NCBI GenBank assembly: GCA_963734395.1
Contig: CAVTGY010000001.1
Coordinates: forward strand, 1-64,000
DNA from: Bog-756 sp963734395
Lineage (GTDB): Bacteria; Actinomycetota; Acidimicrobiia; Acidimicrobiales; RAAP-2
Length of the DNA stretch: 64,000 nt
Reading direction: 5' to 3'
Numbering within the stretch: the first letter of the stretch is position 1; each line of letters opens with the position of its first letter. A model generated the notes under the pieces. The model was not told where the DNA came from and searched no databases. It saw only the letters and a list, made by a program, of their open reading frames with translations. This document shows positions 26,951-34,615 of this stretch, piece after piece. The translations under genes and the position numbers were made by a program.

Positions 26951-27364
26951 TCATAGGTCAGGATGGGCGCTCAGCGGCGATCTGTCACCGACCAGCCATA
27001 AATGGCCGAATGGATCAATAAATCCACCTTGGCGATGCGTCCCCCACGGCACCTCGTGGTTACGAATCTCGTCGATGCTGCCGTCTGCTCCGGCCGCTAC
27101 GGCCCGCGCGATGAATCGGTCCGGATCATCCACGAAGACTTCGACGCGTACCGTTCTGCCGCCCAGAGAAAAGGGGGTATCCCAGCCGTTGTTCTCGGGC
27201 TCACCAAGGAAGAAGGGTGCTCCCTCCACCGTCATTCCGACGACTCCGCTGAGGTTCCACAACTCACTCGCACCGATTGCTTCGGCGTACCACTTCGCGG
27301 CGGCGGAAGCGTCGGGTACCGCGAGCATTACGGAGATAATTGGATCCTGAGGGCTAGACGTCAT
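26951..27364 (-). CDS. VOC-family (glyoxalase-fold) protein
   Basis: 137 residues from the ATG at 27364; the much longer open frame upstream is antisense to the sigma gene and is not used. Paired beta-alpha-beta-beta-beta modules are visible: ISVMLAVPDASAAAKWYAEAIGASEL, VEVFVDDPDRFIARAVAAGA and GFIDPFGHLWLVGD. It is of the PhnB-like one-domain type, which dimerises to form a metal or ligand pocket. It may act on a small toxin or an antibiotic such as bleomycin, but this cannot be told. The Shine-Dalgarno is weak. Confidence 0.82.
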   Translation of the reverse strand: MTSSPQDPIISVMLAVPDASAAAKWYAEAIGASELWNLSGVVGMTVEGAPFFLGEPENNGWDTPFSLGGRTVRVEVFVDDPDRFIARAVAAGADGSIDEIRNHEVPWGTHRQGGFIDPFGHLWLVGDRSPLSAHPDL

Positions 27365-27714
27365 GGCCAATTCTCTATCAGGGCCCGATCGGTCGATGGC
27401 CGTAAAGTCGTTCACACGTCGGTCCATGTTCTCCCGAACACGCCTTGAGCACGCAGGCGAACGGGGGCAGTCCATAGCCACGAATGAACGTCTGCCACAC
27501 TGAAGGCATAGCGGAGGGACCGTCGCGCCACCCCTGGGAAGATTGGGTGTGAGACGAAATCGTGTTCGGGGGCATTGCCGCCGACCAGCCGCAGGGTCGC
27601 AAACCATACGCCCACGGCCTGGACCATGCTCTCGCCGAGCACCTGCGTCTCGATGGCGGCGGTCGGACCGAGCCGCCCCGATGGAACTTTCGGCAGCCTG
27701 ATACGTAAGACAGG
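27365..27714. other. 350-base intergenic region
   Basis: This lies between the VOC gene (minus) and the sigma factor (plus), and must contain the promoters of both. A minus-strand frame across it (27412-27804) encodes no recognisable family and overlaps the sigma factor start, so it is not called. No repeat or RNA is seen. Confidence 0.5.
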
Positions 27715-28314
27715 GTGATGGCAGTAGAAGGCGAGAGCGACGCAGCGCTGATCCGGGCAGCTCAGAACGATTCGACATCGTTCGGCACCCTCTTCGACCG
27801 TCACTTTGGCGCCGTCTACCGGTTCTGCGCCCGGCGAGTCGGGAGCGACTTGGCCGAGGACATTGCCGGCGAGACGTTCCGACGGGCGTTCGAGGCTCGC
27901 CGCTCGTATGACCTGCGGCAGCCCAATGCGCTTCCGTGGTTGTTGCGCATAGCCCTGAACCTGATGCGCGACGCGATCCGTGCGAGAGCGGCCGAGGATC
28001 GCGCCTACGCCAGATTACGAGTCTTCGCACGCACCGGGGCGCCAAGCGAGGAAGACCAAGTCCCCAAAAGCGCCGAGGCGCGCGCGGAGCTCGCACGGCT
28101 CGCTCGCCTGCTTCTCGCCGAGCCTCAAGAAGACGTGGATGCCTTGTTCCTCCATGTCTGGGATGGATTGAGCTACGTCGACGTGGCAACTGCTCTGGGG
28201 GTTCCCGTTGGCACGGTGCGTTCCCGGTTGAGCCGACTTCGCCAACGTCTCGCAACGACGCTGGACAACCAGGTCGACCACTCGCAAGAAACGCATCTGA
28301 AAGCAAAGGAGTAG
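27715..28314 (+). CDS. ECF-type RNA polymerase sigma factor
   Basis: 199 residues. Region 2 is TLFDRHFGAVYRFCARRVGSD...AEDIAGETFRRAFEARRSYD and AL PWLLRIALNLMRDAIR; region 4 is VDALFLHVWDGLSYVDVATALGVPVGTVRSRLSRLRQRLA. The start is GTG 27715 or ATG 27718. The next gene begins two bases after the stop, and an AAGGAG inside the sigma gene end serves it. The following gene has the anti-sigma layout, so the pair is a sigma/anti-sigma unit. The lipase gene that overlaps the anti-sigma end is a likely target or a member of the same operon. Confidence 0.9.
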   Translation: MMAVEGESDAALIRAAQNDSTSFGTLFDRHFGAVYRFCARRVGSDLAEDIAGETFRRAFEARRSYDLRQPNALPWLLRIALNLMRDAIRARAAEDRAYARLRVFARTGAPSEEDQVPKSAEARAELARLARLLLAEPQEDVDALFLHVWDGLSYVDVATALGVPVGTVRSRLSRLRQRLATTLDNQVDHSQETHLKAKE

Positions 28315-28316
28315 CA

Positions 28317-29160
28317 ATGGACCGAATCGCTGATCTCGTACACCATCTCGAACCGGAGGCGCCACTTCCTTCGGAGGACGTCCGGGCCCGTCAGACGCGA
28401 TGCACTTCTCCGTTCGGTGGCGCTGGCGGACGAAGGGCGCACGCGCTCACGACGCTGGCGTTTTCGGCACAAAGGCTGGATCCTTGCGGGCACCGGTGCG
28501 GCAGCCGCTGTGGTCGTCGCGGCGGTCTTGGTAAATCGTTCCTCCCCGTCGTCGCCCCCCCCATCAGTTGCAACGTCGGCCGTGCTCACGGCCATCACGC
28601 ATACGCTGGCCAACGTTGGCAACGACATCGAAGAGGTCCAGTCGTCGGTACCCAGGACCCCGCTGTCCACGACCTCGTGGGTTGACCTGTCCACCGGGGC
28701 CTGCCGCAGAGACACGTCGCTCAACGGTCATCCCTCTTTGACGATATTCGTCGAGCAAGGCAACGCTGTCTTCATCAACCACGACCTCCGGGAGTGGTGG
28801 AGCCGCAGTACCGAGGGCGTGAGCTGTGAGCCACTGACCCCCGAGGGCATCGAGCACGGTCTGGCTGCAGGCCATTATGTGGTTGACGGCCACGTCATCC
28901 TCGATGGGCAGGCTTCGCTGCGACTCGTGTCAACGTCGGCAACCACGGGGCCGCATCCAGTGACGCAACTGGCGACTCTATGGGTGAACGCGGCGACCTA
29001 CCTGCCGATCCAATCGACATCGAACGGCCATCTTCCCGAACAGACGACCTTCACCTGGCTGTCAGCCACACCCACCAACGCAGCGACTCTCAACATCACG
29101 GTTCCTGCCGGCTTCCGACAGGTTGCGCCCCCAGCCCCAGAAAGACAGTCAAGTGGCTAG
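28317..29160 (+). pseudogene. Membrane anti-sigma-factor-like protein, one frameshift
   Basis: The ATG at 28317 has AAGGAG 6 bases upstream. It opens MDRIADLVHHLEPEAPLPSEDVRARQ. One extra base near 28396 moves the protein to the frame RDALLRSVALADEGRTRSRRWRFRHKGW, a single membrane span ILAGTGAAAAVVVAAVLV, and a ~200-residue outer domain ending ITVPAGFRQVAPPAPER. The position right after an ECF sigma gene and the one-span layout make it the cognate anti-sigma factor; no zinc-binding HxxxCxxC motif is seen. Rejoined, it is ~280 residues. The lipase GTG start lies inside its last codons. Confidence 0.75.
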
Positions 29161-30517
29161 AGCACCTGCTCGAAGTCGGCGACTTCGGCTCAACTTGGCG
29201 ATGGCCGGAGTCCTCACCGTCGGCGTCGCTGTTGGGGCCTGTAGCTGCGGCACGACGCCCAGCACCATCGATAACCGATCGGCCGACGTCAGTACGCAAG
29301 TCCCAGCGGCCAGCGAGGTGGTCCAGGGTCCCTTGGTGCCCACGGCCGATCCCTTCTATCGCTGGGCGGGATCACTTCGCCACGACGCGCCTGCCACGGT
29401 CCTCCGAACCCGTTCGGTCACCGTTACCAGAGCCCAGGTGTCCACGCCGGTGAAGGTGACCCAGCTCCTCTACGTCACCACCAACGAGCTCGGTCACAGG
29501 ACCGTATCGGTGGCCACCGTGGTCCATCCTCTGGAGAAAGCACCATCGGCCACCGCTCCATTGGTCTCCTACCAGGCCGCTTACGACGCCCTGGGGGCGC
29601 AGTGTGAACCCAGCTACACCTTCCCACTGACCCTGCAGCACGAGACGCTGCCTGCCCCCATTCCCCTCCAATACGCCGCCGAGGGCTACGACGTGGTCAC
29701 CTCGGACTATGAGGGGGAAGATCTCGCATACGGGGCGGGTCAGCAGAGCGGTTATGAGACCCTCGATGCCATCCGGGCGGCTGAGAAGTGGCTTGGCGTG
29801 GCCGAGACTTCCACCCCAGTTGGAATGGTCGGCTACTCAGGCGGCTCCATCGCCACGGAGTTCGCGTCGGAGCTGGCCCACACCTACGCCCCCAACCTCG
29901 ACATCGTGGGCGTGGCCGAAGGCGGCATCCCAGTCGACTTGTTCCACAACATCGCCTACGTCGACCATCCGGGTTCGAGTTGGACCTGGGTCATCGGGGC
30001 TCTCATGGTGGGCTTGGCTCGGGGATTCGATATTCACGACATCGACGACTTCCTCACGCCCAAGGGAATTGCCGTCGTGAAGGCCGATCAGACCCAATGT
30101 GTAGGTGACTTCACTGATCTCACGATCAGGCAGATGTTCAAGCCTCAATACCAGAACTTCACAAAGGTGCCGCTTTTCGTTGGCATCCTCGACCGCCTGA
30201 TCATGAGCCGAACGGGCACGCCGCGCGCCCCGCTGTTCATCGGGAATGCCCTCTCGGACTCGATCGGCGACGGAGTCATGGTCGCCAAGGACGTTCAACA
30301 GCTCGCCTACACCTACTGTCGCCGTGGTGTCCCAGTTGAGTTACACCTCTTCGCTGGGCTCAGCCACGTCCAAGCCGGGCAGCCATTCTTGGAACAGGCT
30401 CAGGCCTTCTTGACCCAGCGCTTCGAGGGTCTGCCCTTCCAGGACGGCTGCAGTTACATCAGCCCGGGTGACTCCATCGCCCCGATGCGGTACGGACGAG
30501 GCGGCGCAAGCCTGTGA
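29153..30517 (+). CDS. Secreted lipase-like lipoprotein (LIP family)
   Basis: About 454 residues from the GTG at 29153, which overlaps the end of the anti-sigma gene. A signal peptide ends at a lipobox, VGVAVGAC, so the mature protein is probably lipid-anchored outside the membrane. The nucleophile elbow is GMVGYSGGSIATEF (GxSxG, PF03583 secretory-lipase type); the catalytic Asp is probably in GNALSDSIGDGV and the His in FAGLSHVQAGQ. It hydrolyses long-chain acyl esters or triacylglycerols. Overlap with the sigma/anti-sigma pair suggests shared regulation by an envelope signal. Confidence 0.87.
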   Translation: MARAPARSRRLRLNLAMAGVLTVGVAVGACSCGTTPSTIDNRSADVSTQVPAASEVVQGPLVPTADPFYRWAGSLRHDAPATVLRTRSVTVTRAQVSTPVKVTQLLYVTTNELGHRTVSVATVVHPLEKAPSATAPLVSYQAAYDALGAQCEPSYTFPLTLQHETLPAPIPLQYAAEGYDVVTSDYEGEDLAYGAGQQSGYETLDAIRAAEKWLGVAETSTPVGMVGYSGGSIATEFASELAHTYAPNLDIVGVAEGGIPVDLFHNIAYVDHPGSSWTWVIGALMVGLARGFDIHDIDDFLTPKGIAVVKADQTQCVGDFTDLTIRQMFKPQYQNFTKVPLFVGILDRLIMSRTGTPRAPLFIGNALSDSIGDGVMVAKDVQQLAYTYCRRGVPVELHLFAGLSHVQAGQPFLEQAQAFLTQRFEGLPFQDGCSYISPGDSIAPMRYGRGGASL

Positions 30518-31394
30518 CCGGATCCGTTTGCGGTTCGATGCGATGTCCCGTCGGGACCGAGCTCGGTCGTAACGACGGCTTGCTGCGACATCGCTCGGGG
30601 TGGACGTGAGGCTGATGAAGGCGCAATTGCGCTTCACACGTGCCATCGGGCACAAAGACATCTTCTTGGAGAACTTCTCCGATGATGGGGGGAGGATTGG
30701 ATGGACTCTGGAAGGCGTGACTTCCACCGAGCGGCTCAAAATGCAGAGCAAGGATGGACTCACAGTGGCTCAGTGGACCGTTCCGCAATTCGAGGCACCG
30801 CTCAAGGACCGCGCCTACCGCATCACCCTTTACCGAATGGGCGGCAAGGGTTCTCTGAATTGCCGAGATCACCGCTTCGCCTTCGGCCGGATCGTGGGTG
30901 AGGAGAAGCAGCGTGGACCCGGCGGAGAGCTCGAATGAGGCTGAGAGACCAACACCTGATTCGGATGGAGCAGATTGAACCAGCCGAGGCCCGGTTCCAT
31001 GGAAGATCAACGCGCTTGTTCCGTGGCCCGCTCGCCCCAGTTCGACACGTCCATTGGTCGGATCGACCATGACATAGACACAGTCAGCAAGGGCAGCACT
31101 CGTTTCGGCGAGTTCGAGTGGGACACGGCCCGCCATGGCATAGGCCCATACTGTCTCTTTCGTTTCGAGCGCTGAGGTAGTCACCGTTGGCACGCATCTC
31201 CCGACCCCTGCCAGTATTCGCCTCCCGCTGACCGGAGAGAGCTCAAACCACGTACGAGTGGCGTTTTCGTCGAATGTGGGTGCCGGTCCCGCCGCCACTG
31301 CGACCAGGCCCAGACTACGAAGCTGCACATCGGCACCTTCGTAGGAATACTCGTATCGAGACTCGTTCGTTTCGAAATAAAAGGTCGTCGTCAC
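30459..31394 (-). CDS. SpoIIE-type PP2C-fold protein lacking metal ligands (pseudophosphatase)
   Basis: 311 residues; the GTG at 31394 has AAAGGAG. The order of blocks follows SpoIIE/RsbU phosphatases: TRTWFELSPVSGRRILAGVGRCV, then VYVMVDPTNGRVELGRAGHG and FELSAGSTLLLLTHDPAE. At each metal site the acid is gone: GGDW is TRTW, GD(V/C) is GRC, GHG is TVT, and TDGLVE is THDPAE. The fold is kept, so it may act as a binding or sensing protein that competes with a true phosphatase in the STAS switch. The last ~110 residues match nothing and run 59 bases into the lipase gene on the other strand, so the real end may be earlier. Confidence 0.68.
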   Translation of the reverse strand: MTTTFYFETNESRYEYSYEGADVQLRSLGLVAVAAGPAPTFDENATRTWFELSPVSGRRILAGVGRCVPTVTTSALETKETVWAYAMAGRVPLELAETSAALADCVYVMVDPTNGRVELGRAGHGTSALIFHGTGPRLVQSAPSESGVGLSASFELSAGSTLLLLTHDPAEGEAVISAIQRTLAAHSVKGDAVGAVLERCLELRNGPLSHCESILALHFEPLGGSHAFQSPSNPPPIIGEVLQEDVFVPDGTCEAQLRLHQPHVHPERCRSKPSLRPSSVPTGHRIEPQTDPVTGLRRLVRTASGRWSHPG

Positions 31395-31431
31395 GTCACA
31401 ACTCCTTTCTCATCAGTGACTGATCGGCCCC

Positions 31432-31474
31432 GGCCCCGGGCGAAATCGCCAATGACTCCAATCCGCCCGGGGCC
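31432..31474 (-). terminator. Likely terminator after hsp20
   Basis: An 11-base perfect GC-rich inverted repeat (GGCCCCGGGCG at 31432-31442 and its complement at 31464-31474) with a 21-base loop lies between the Hsp20 stop and the start of the pseudophosphatase gene. It has no clear T-run on the downstream (lower-coordinate) side, so a role as an attenuator is also possible. Confidence 0.5.
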
Positions 31475-31612
31475 GCCTCTTTCCTGCGAGAGCCCAGCCC
31501 TCCGACTGCTCATGCGGCATCCCAATGACCAGGCTCGACGGTTCCCACCCCAGAAGATTTGACAGAGCCTCCTTTCTGGTTGTCCTCAACGGACCTTCAG
31601 GGGTGGCTGTGT

Positions 31613-32047
31613 CTATGCGGAAATAAGTTCGCTCTCGGCCCGACTTTGGACTTGGATCCGCCGCGGCTTAGCGTGCGGAGCAATGGGAATCGAGAGGGTG
31701 AGCACACCGGCCTGATACTGGGCCTCGATGTGCTCGGTGTCGAGATTCGTTCCGAGAAACACCTGGCGGACGTAGGTGCCGTAGGCGCGTTCGGCGATCA
31801 GCACTTCGACCTCTTCGCTCTTGGGCGGTGCGGGCCTCTCGGCCTTGATCGTCAAGACGTTGTCTTCCACAGTCAAGTCGACCGATTCAGCCGACACGCC
31901 GGGTAAGTCAAGAGTGATCAGGAAGGTGTCGACCTTGCGAAATGCATCCAGGGGCATCTGCATCTGCCGGCCATTTTGGGCACTGCCGGCCAACTGTTGA
32001 AAGAGTCGGTCAACATCACGAAACGGGTCTGAACGTACGAGAGCCAT
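31613..32047 (-). CDS. hsp20: Hsp20/alpha-crystallin small heat-shock protein
   Basis: 144 residues. The N-terminus MALVRSDPFRDVDRLFQQL and the alpha-crystallin domain (DAFRKVDTFLITLDLPGVSAESVDLTVEDNVLTIKAERP... GVLTLSIPIAP) are standard, and the C-terminal ARPRRIQV-like KPRRIQVQ supplies the anchoring I-x-V motif. It is an ATP-independent holdase that binds unfolding proteins. A CIRCE element lies 65 bases upstream, so it is probably repressed by HrcA and induced by heat. Confidence 0.93.
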   Translation of the reverse strand: MALVRSDPFRDVDRLFQQLAGSAQNGRQMQMPLDAFRKVDTFLITLDLPGVSAESVDLTVEDNVLTIKAERPAPPKSEEVEVLIAERAYGTYVRQVFLGTNLDTEHIEAQYQAGVLTLSIPIAPHAKPRRIQVQSRAESELISA

Positions 32048-32112
32048 TGCGGTTCCTCCTTATGTGTGAGCTCCCATCCTCAGTGCCACTGATGAGCGTG
32101 ACAGTGGAATTA

Positions 32113-32139
32113 TTAGCACTCTCTCACCGAGAGTGCTAG
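32113..32139. promoter_or_regulatory. CIRCE element (HrcA operator) upstream of hsp20
   Basis: TTAGCACTC - nine bases - GAGTGCTAG at 32113-32121 and 32131-32139. This matches the CIRCE consensus TTAGCACTC-N9-GAGTGCTAA except for the last base. HrcA binds it to repress heat-shock genes. It overlaps the last bases of the AbiE toxin remnant, which suggests that the toxin tail was trimmed or shifted at this junction. Confidence 0.9.
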
Positions 32140-32588
32140 ACCAATTTCAGAGTTTTTGCGCTCCCAGGAGCGTCTCCGGTGCCGCCTCTTGAGGCGCAAG
32201 AGCCCCGAGACCGAGAGGCGTCGGATCTGGCGATCCGATGGCACGTGGTACTTGAACTCGTGTCGTCCGTCTGATCGGCGACGCCGTCGTCAAACGTGTC
32301 TGACAACACCGCGTGAACGACGTCGGCGATTGCCGCCACATCGTTGTCGATGGCACGGGCCAGGAGGTCGACGTCACCGGTTGGCCGGCGGCTGCCCAGG
32401 ACCGCGAGCAGCATTCCCCCCTTGAGGACCAACCGGTCGCGGTACTCGGACCTCGACAGCCGAAAGAGGAACCGCTCGAGCACGTAGGTCAGTAACAGCT
32501 CCTGGGTCGGTCGTCCGCTCCGACGTGCCATCTGCTGGAGGTCGAGATAGGCGCGCCCCGCAGTCGAGTCTCGTTGGACCGGACTCAT
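32136..32588 (-). pseudogene. abiEii: AbiEii-type nucleotidyltransferase toxin, C-terminally degraded
   Basis: It starts at the ATG at 32588, overlapping the antitoxin stop (ATGA). The nucleotidyltransferase core is present: RDRLVLKGGMLLAVLGSRRPTGDVDLLARAID, with the GG and DxD-type metal motif. After VVHAVLSDTFDDGVADQTDD the frame loses any family resemblance, and the gene stops at about 150 residues where full AbiEii toxins have about 250-300. The catalytic Lys and Asp positions further along are missing. It is probably inactive. The CIRCE element overlaps its stop codon. Confidence 0.8.
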
Positions 32589-33190
32589 TCCTGCAGCACC
32601 CGTATCGCTTCGAGGATCGGCGTGCGAACTCGCAGCTCCTCGGCCAGTTCGCGGACGCGGCCTGGTTGGGACCGCGGACGGCGAAGGTACCGGCGCAAAC
32701 CGGCGATGGCGAGGTCGACCCCAAGGCGATGTCGCTGACGGAAACAGTCGACGACAGTCCTTTCGGGGTCAGTGATGCGAAAACCGAGGTCCTGGCCCAC
32801 CGCCACCTCGATGCGGCCAAGTCCGAAGTTGCTCGCTCCAAAGACGTGGACGCGGGTGGGTGGATAGTCGATGTGCGGGCGGTGGCTCCCTGCCGGAACG
32901 GCCAGGTCCACCCGGGTTGGGGTTTCGTCGCTCAGATCCCAATGAGCGAGAGCGGAACCCAAGCAGACCATGCCCTGGGGGGCGCGGGCGCAGACCACCA
33001 CGAAGTCGATCTGGTCGATCCCGGCCGCCTCTCGCAGCTGGAAGAGCCCACGGGACACCTCGATGAGGAGACCCGAGTCGCGGGCTTGATAGAGGTCACG
33101 CCATGAGATCCCGTGCCCAATGGCGTCCCGGGCGCGAAAGATTGCCCCGAGGGGCCGGAGCCTGTCGATGACCGCGGAATCGGTAGGCAT
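32585..33190 (-). CDS. abiEi: AbiEi-type antitoxin / transcriptional autorepressor
   Basis: 201 residues. The N-terminal winged-helix part (ISWRDLYQARDSGLLIEVSRGLFQLR) resembles the AbiEi N-terminal domain, which binds DNA. The C-terminal part (FRITDPERTVVDCFRQRHRLGVDLAIAGLRRYL) is the antitoxin domain. AbiEi both blocks the toxin (type IV system) and represses its own promoter. A perfect 14-base inverted repeat sits just upstream of the start codon. The gene is intact even though its toxin is degraded. Confidence 0.85.
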   Translation of the reverse strand: MPTDSAVIDRLRPLGAIFRARDAIGHGISWRDLYQARDSGLLIEVSRGLFQLREAAGIDQIDFVVVCARAPQGMVCLGSALAHWDLSDETPTRVDLAVPAGSHRPHIDYPPTRVHVFGASNFGLGRIEVAVGQDLGFRITDPERTVVDCFRQRHRLGVDLAIAGLRRYLRRPRSQPGRVRELAEELRVRTPILEAIRVLQE

Positions 33191-33192
33191 GC

Positions 33193-33239
33193 GTATGAAA
33201 TCCTACTATGACAGGGGCCACTTATGTAGGATTTCATAC
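33193..33239. promoter_or_regulatory. AbiEi operator: perfect 14-bp inverted repeat
   Basis: GTATGAAATCCTAC at 33193-33206 and its exact complement at 33226-33239, separated by 19 bases, lie directly before the AbiEi start (33190). AbiEi proteins bind inverted repeats in their own promoter, so this is very probably the autorepression site. It overlaps where the promoter must be. Confidence 0.8.
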
Positions 33240-33682
33240 CCACCCTCGACCACGGATAGTCCTCCCCCTGGCTGAGGTTCGTCGAGCTGCCGACGTCCAG
33301 CCCGTCGCCACTCTTTGGCGGCGGAGACACCGGGATCAGCACGGCCCGTTTCATCAGGGAACTCCGCGTCGTACCCTGCCCATCAACTCCCCGACACGAT
33401 GGGCAGACGGATGGACAGGGTGGAAGCGAGCTACGAGACGGAAATCTCTGACCAGGAAATTTGAAGCAGCCCCAACGGGATTCGAACCCGTGTCGCCACC
33501 TTGAGAGAGCGGGCCGCTTCATCCATGGGATACGAGTGGATCCCGTTTACCCAGGTCAGAGCTTCGAAGATGTCCACCTCGTCTGCCTCCGACAACCGAA
33601 TTCGCCCGAATAGTTGGGCAATAGATGGGCAATCGCACCTTCCTTCGACTCACGGAGATGGCCGCAGGCTCGACTTCAGAGG
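33240..33682. other. Gene-free junction region
   Basis: About 440 bases with no coding gene. The only feature is the tRNA-Glu 3' remnant at 33468-33511, listed separately. Open frames here on the minus strand are extensions of the antitoxin region and antisense noise. It probably marks the border of an integrated element. Confidence 0.55.
33468..33511 (-). pseudogene. tRNA-Glu(CUC) 3' remnant, probable attachment site
   Basis: Read on the minus strand, this ends in a T-arm ACGGG-TTCGAAT-CCCGT and the acceptor strand TGGGGCT, preceded by the anticodon-arm sequence CTCTCAAGG. That is the 3' half of an actinobacterial tRNA-Glu. No matching 5' acceptor AGCCCCA is found upstream and no CCA follows, so it is a fragment, not a gene. 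Integrases commonly recombine in tRNA 3' ends and leave such copies. Confidence 0.75.
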
Positions 33683-33709
33683 TTGACACACCAAAACTTT
33701 CAATATAGA
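33683..33709 (+). promoter_or_regulatory. Promoter with TTGACA for the 33.7 kb gene pair
   Basis: TTGACA at 33683-33688 is a perfect -35 box. A TATAGA at 33704-33709 (15-base spacer) or AATATA two bases earlier could serve as -10. Transcription would begin almost at the TTG/GTG start at 33715-33718, giving a leaderless or near-leaderless mRNA. A CTTTC-AATATA-GAAAG inverted repeat covers the -10 region and may be an operator. Confidence 0.55.
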
Positions 33710-33714
33710 AAGTA

Positions 33715-34125
33715 TTGGTGACTGAGTCTCTGCACGAGTCGCTCGGGGCTGGACCTCCGGCGGGAGTCGAAGCCGTCACGTTGTTTATACCGAGCGTCGA
33801 CCGGAACGGTGGGGCCATTGAACAGGGTTATTGGGTGGAAGCGGCGCTCGCAACCTTTGGTCGGCTGTTCCGAGGCGCAACCGCATTTCCGCCTGGACGC
33901 GGCGTATGACGGGACGACGACACGGGCGGTGAACTGATTTATGACGATACTCAGATGGTCACATCCTGGGTTGCCCAAGACCTCCTCACAGATCCAGCGG
34001 TTTTGAACGAGCTCAAGAACTTCCTATGGAAGATGGGACGAGAAGCGAATCAGGGCGAAATCGGAATCGTTATTGATGGGACCTACTTCGGAATCGTCGA
34101 ATACGAGGAAGGAGCGGACGGATGA
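33715..34125 (+). pseudogene. Protein of unknown function with an in-frame TGA (first of an overlapping pair)
   Basis: One frame runs from 33715 (TTG, or GTG 33718) to the TGA at 34123-34125 with a single internal stop, TGA at 33907-33909. The sequence on both sides reads as one protein: YWVEAALATFGRLFRGATAFPPGRGV then, after the stop, RDDDTGGELIYDDTQMVTSW and ELKNFLWKMGREANQGEIGIVIDGTYFGIVE, 137 codons in all. A TGG Trp codon is the simplest ancestor of that TGA. No family is recognised. It overlaps the next gene as ATGA, so the two form a coupled pair. Proximity to AbiE and a tRNA remnant suggests a mobile-island gene. Confidence 0.6.
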
Positions 34126-34505
34126 AGAAGACCGAGAAGCAGCAAATTGCCGAGGCGTTAGGAGCGGCTCGTGTCGTGGACCTTGGTACAAAGAAGGTGC
34201 GCCACCCGCTCGACATGCTCACGCTCAGAAACGAATTCGATTCACGGTTGCGTTCGAGCGGTGGACGACCAACAGATCCTGCCTGGACCGTGAGTCGTCA
34301 GGTGCCATTTAAGGGCGAGAGTTGGAGCAGGCTGAAGGAACTGGCAAGTGAGGTCGGTCGCGAAGGCACGAAAGTGGGGCCCGCACAGGTTGCTGCGCTT
34401 TTGATCGAGAACAGTCTGGACCAACTCGAAGAAGACGAGTGGCACGACGTGCTTCGACGAAGTCGACAGATTCCTCCGCGCTCTCAGCCGGATGCTGCCG
34501 ACTGA
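34122..34505 (+). CDS. Protein of unknown function (second of the pair)
   Basis: 127 residues. It begins MKKTEKQQIAEALGAARVVDLG and includes DPAWTVSRQVPFKGESWSRLKELASEVGREG, then PAQVAALLIENSLDQLEEDEW. The charged, helical middle with the pattern of a ribbon-helix-helix or short DNA-binding segment (SWSRLKELASEV...AQVAALLIENSL) is suggestive but not proof. The ATG overlaps the previous stop by one base pair set (ATGA), with GAGGAAGGAGCGG just upstream. The pair may be a two-component cassette such as an antitoxin-like regulator with its partner, but the function is unknown. Confidence 0.65.
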   Translation: MKKTEKQQIAEALGAARVVDLGTKKVRHPLDMLTLRNEFDSRLRSSGGRPTDPAWTVSRQVPFKGESWSRLKELASEVGREGTKVGPAQVAALLIENSLDQLEEDEWHDVLRRSRQIPPRSQPDAAD

Positions 34506-34615
34506 ATCGCCCTGGGTTCCTTGGAGACTCTGCCCTGCCCCGAGTTTCGTGGAGCCCGATTACTGGAATCAGGCCACTGTCGTGGGTTGGTGTCGAAGCT
34601 CGAATTCGATGGGTG

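Noticed and set aside
27412..27804. 130-residue minus-strand frame upstream of the sigma factor
   Set aside because: It overlaps the sigma start, has no recognised domain and no good ribosome site.
26951..28306. A 451-residue form of the VOC protein
   Set aside because: The extra N-terminal part is antisense to the sigma factor and has no family match; the VOC fold starts at the ATG at 27364.
33907..33909. UGA recoding as selenocysteine or tryptophan
   Set aside because: No selenocysteine-type structure follows, and TGA is used as a normal stop throughout the window.
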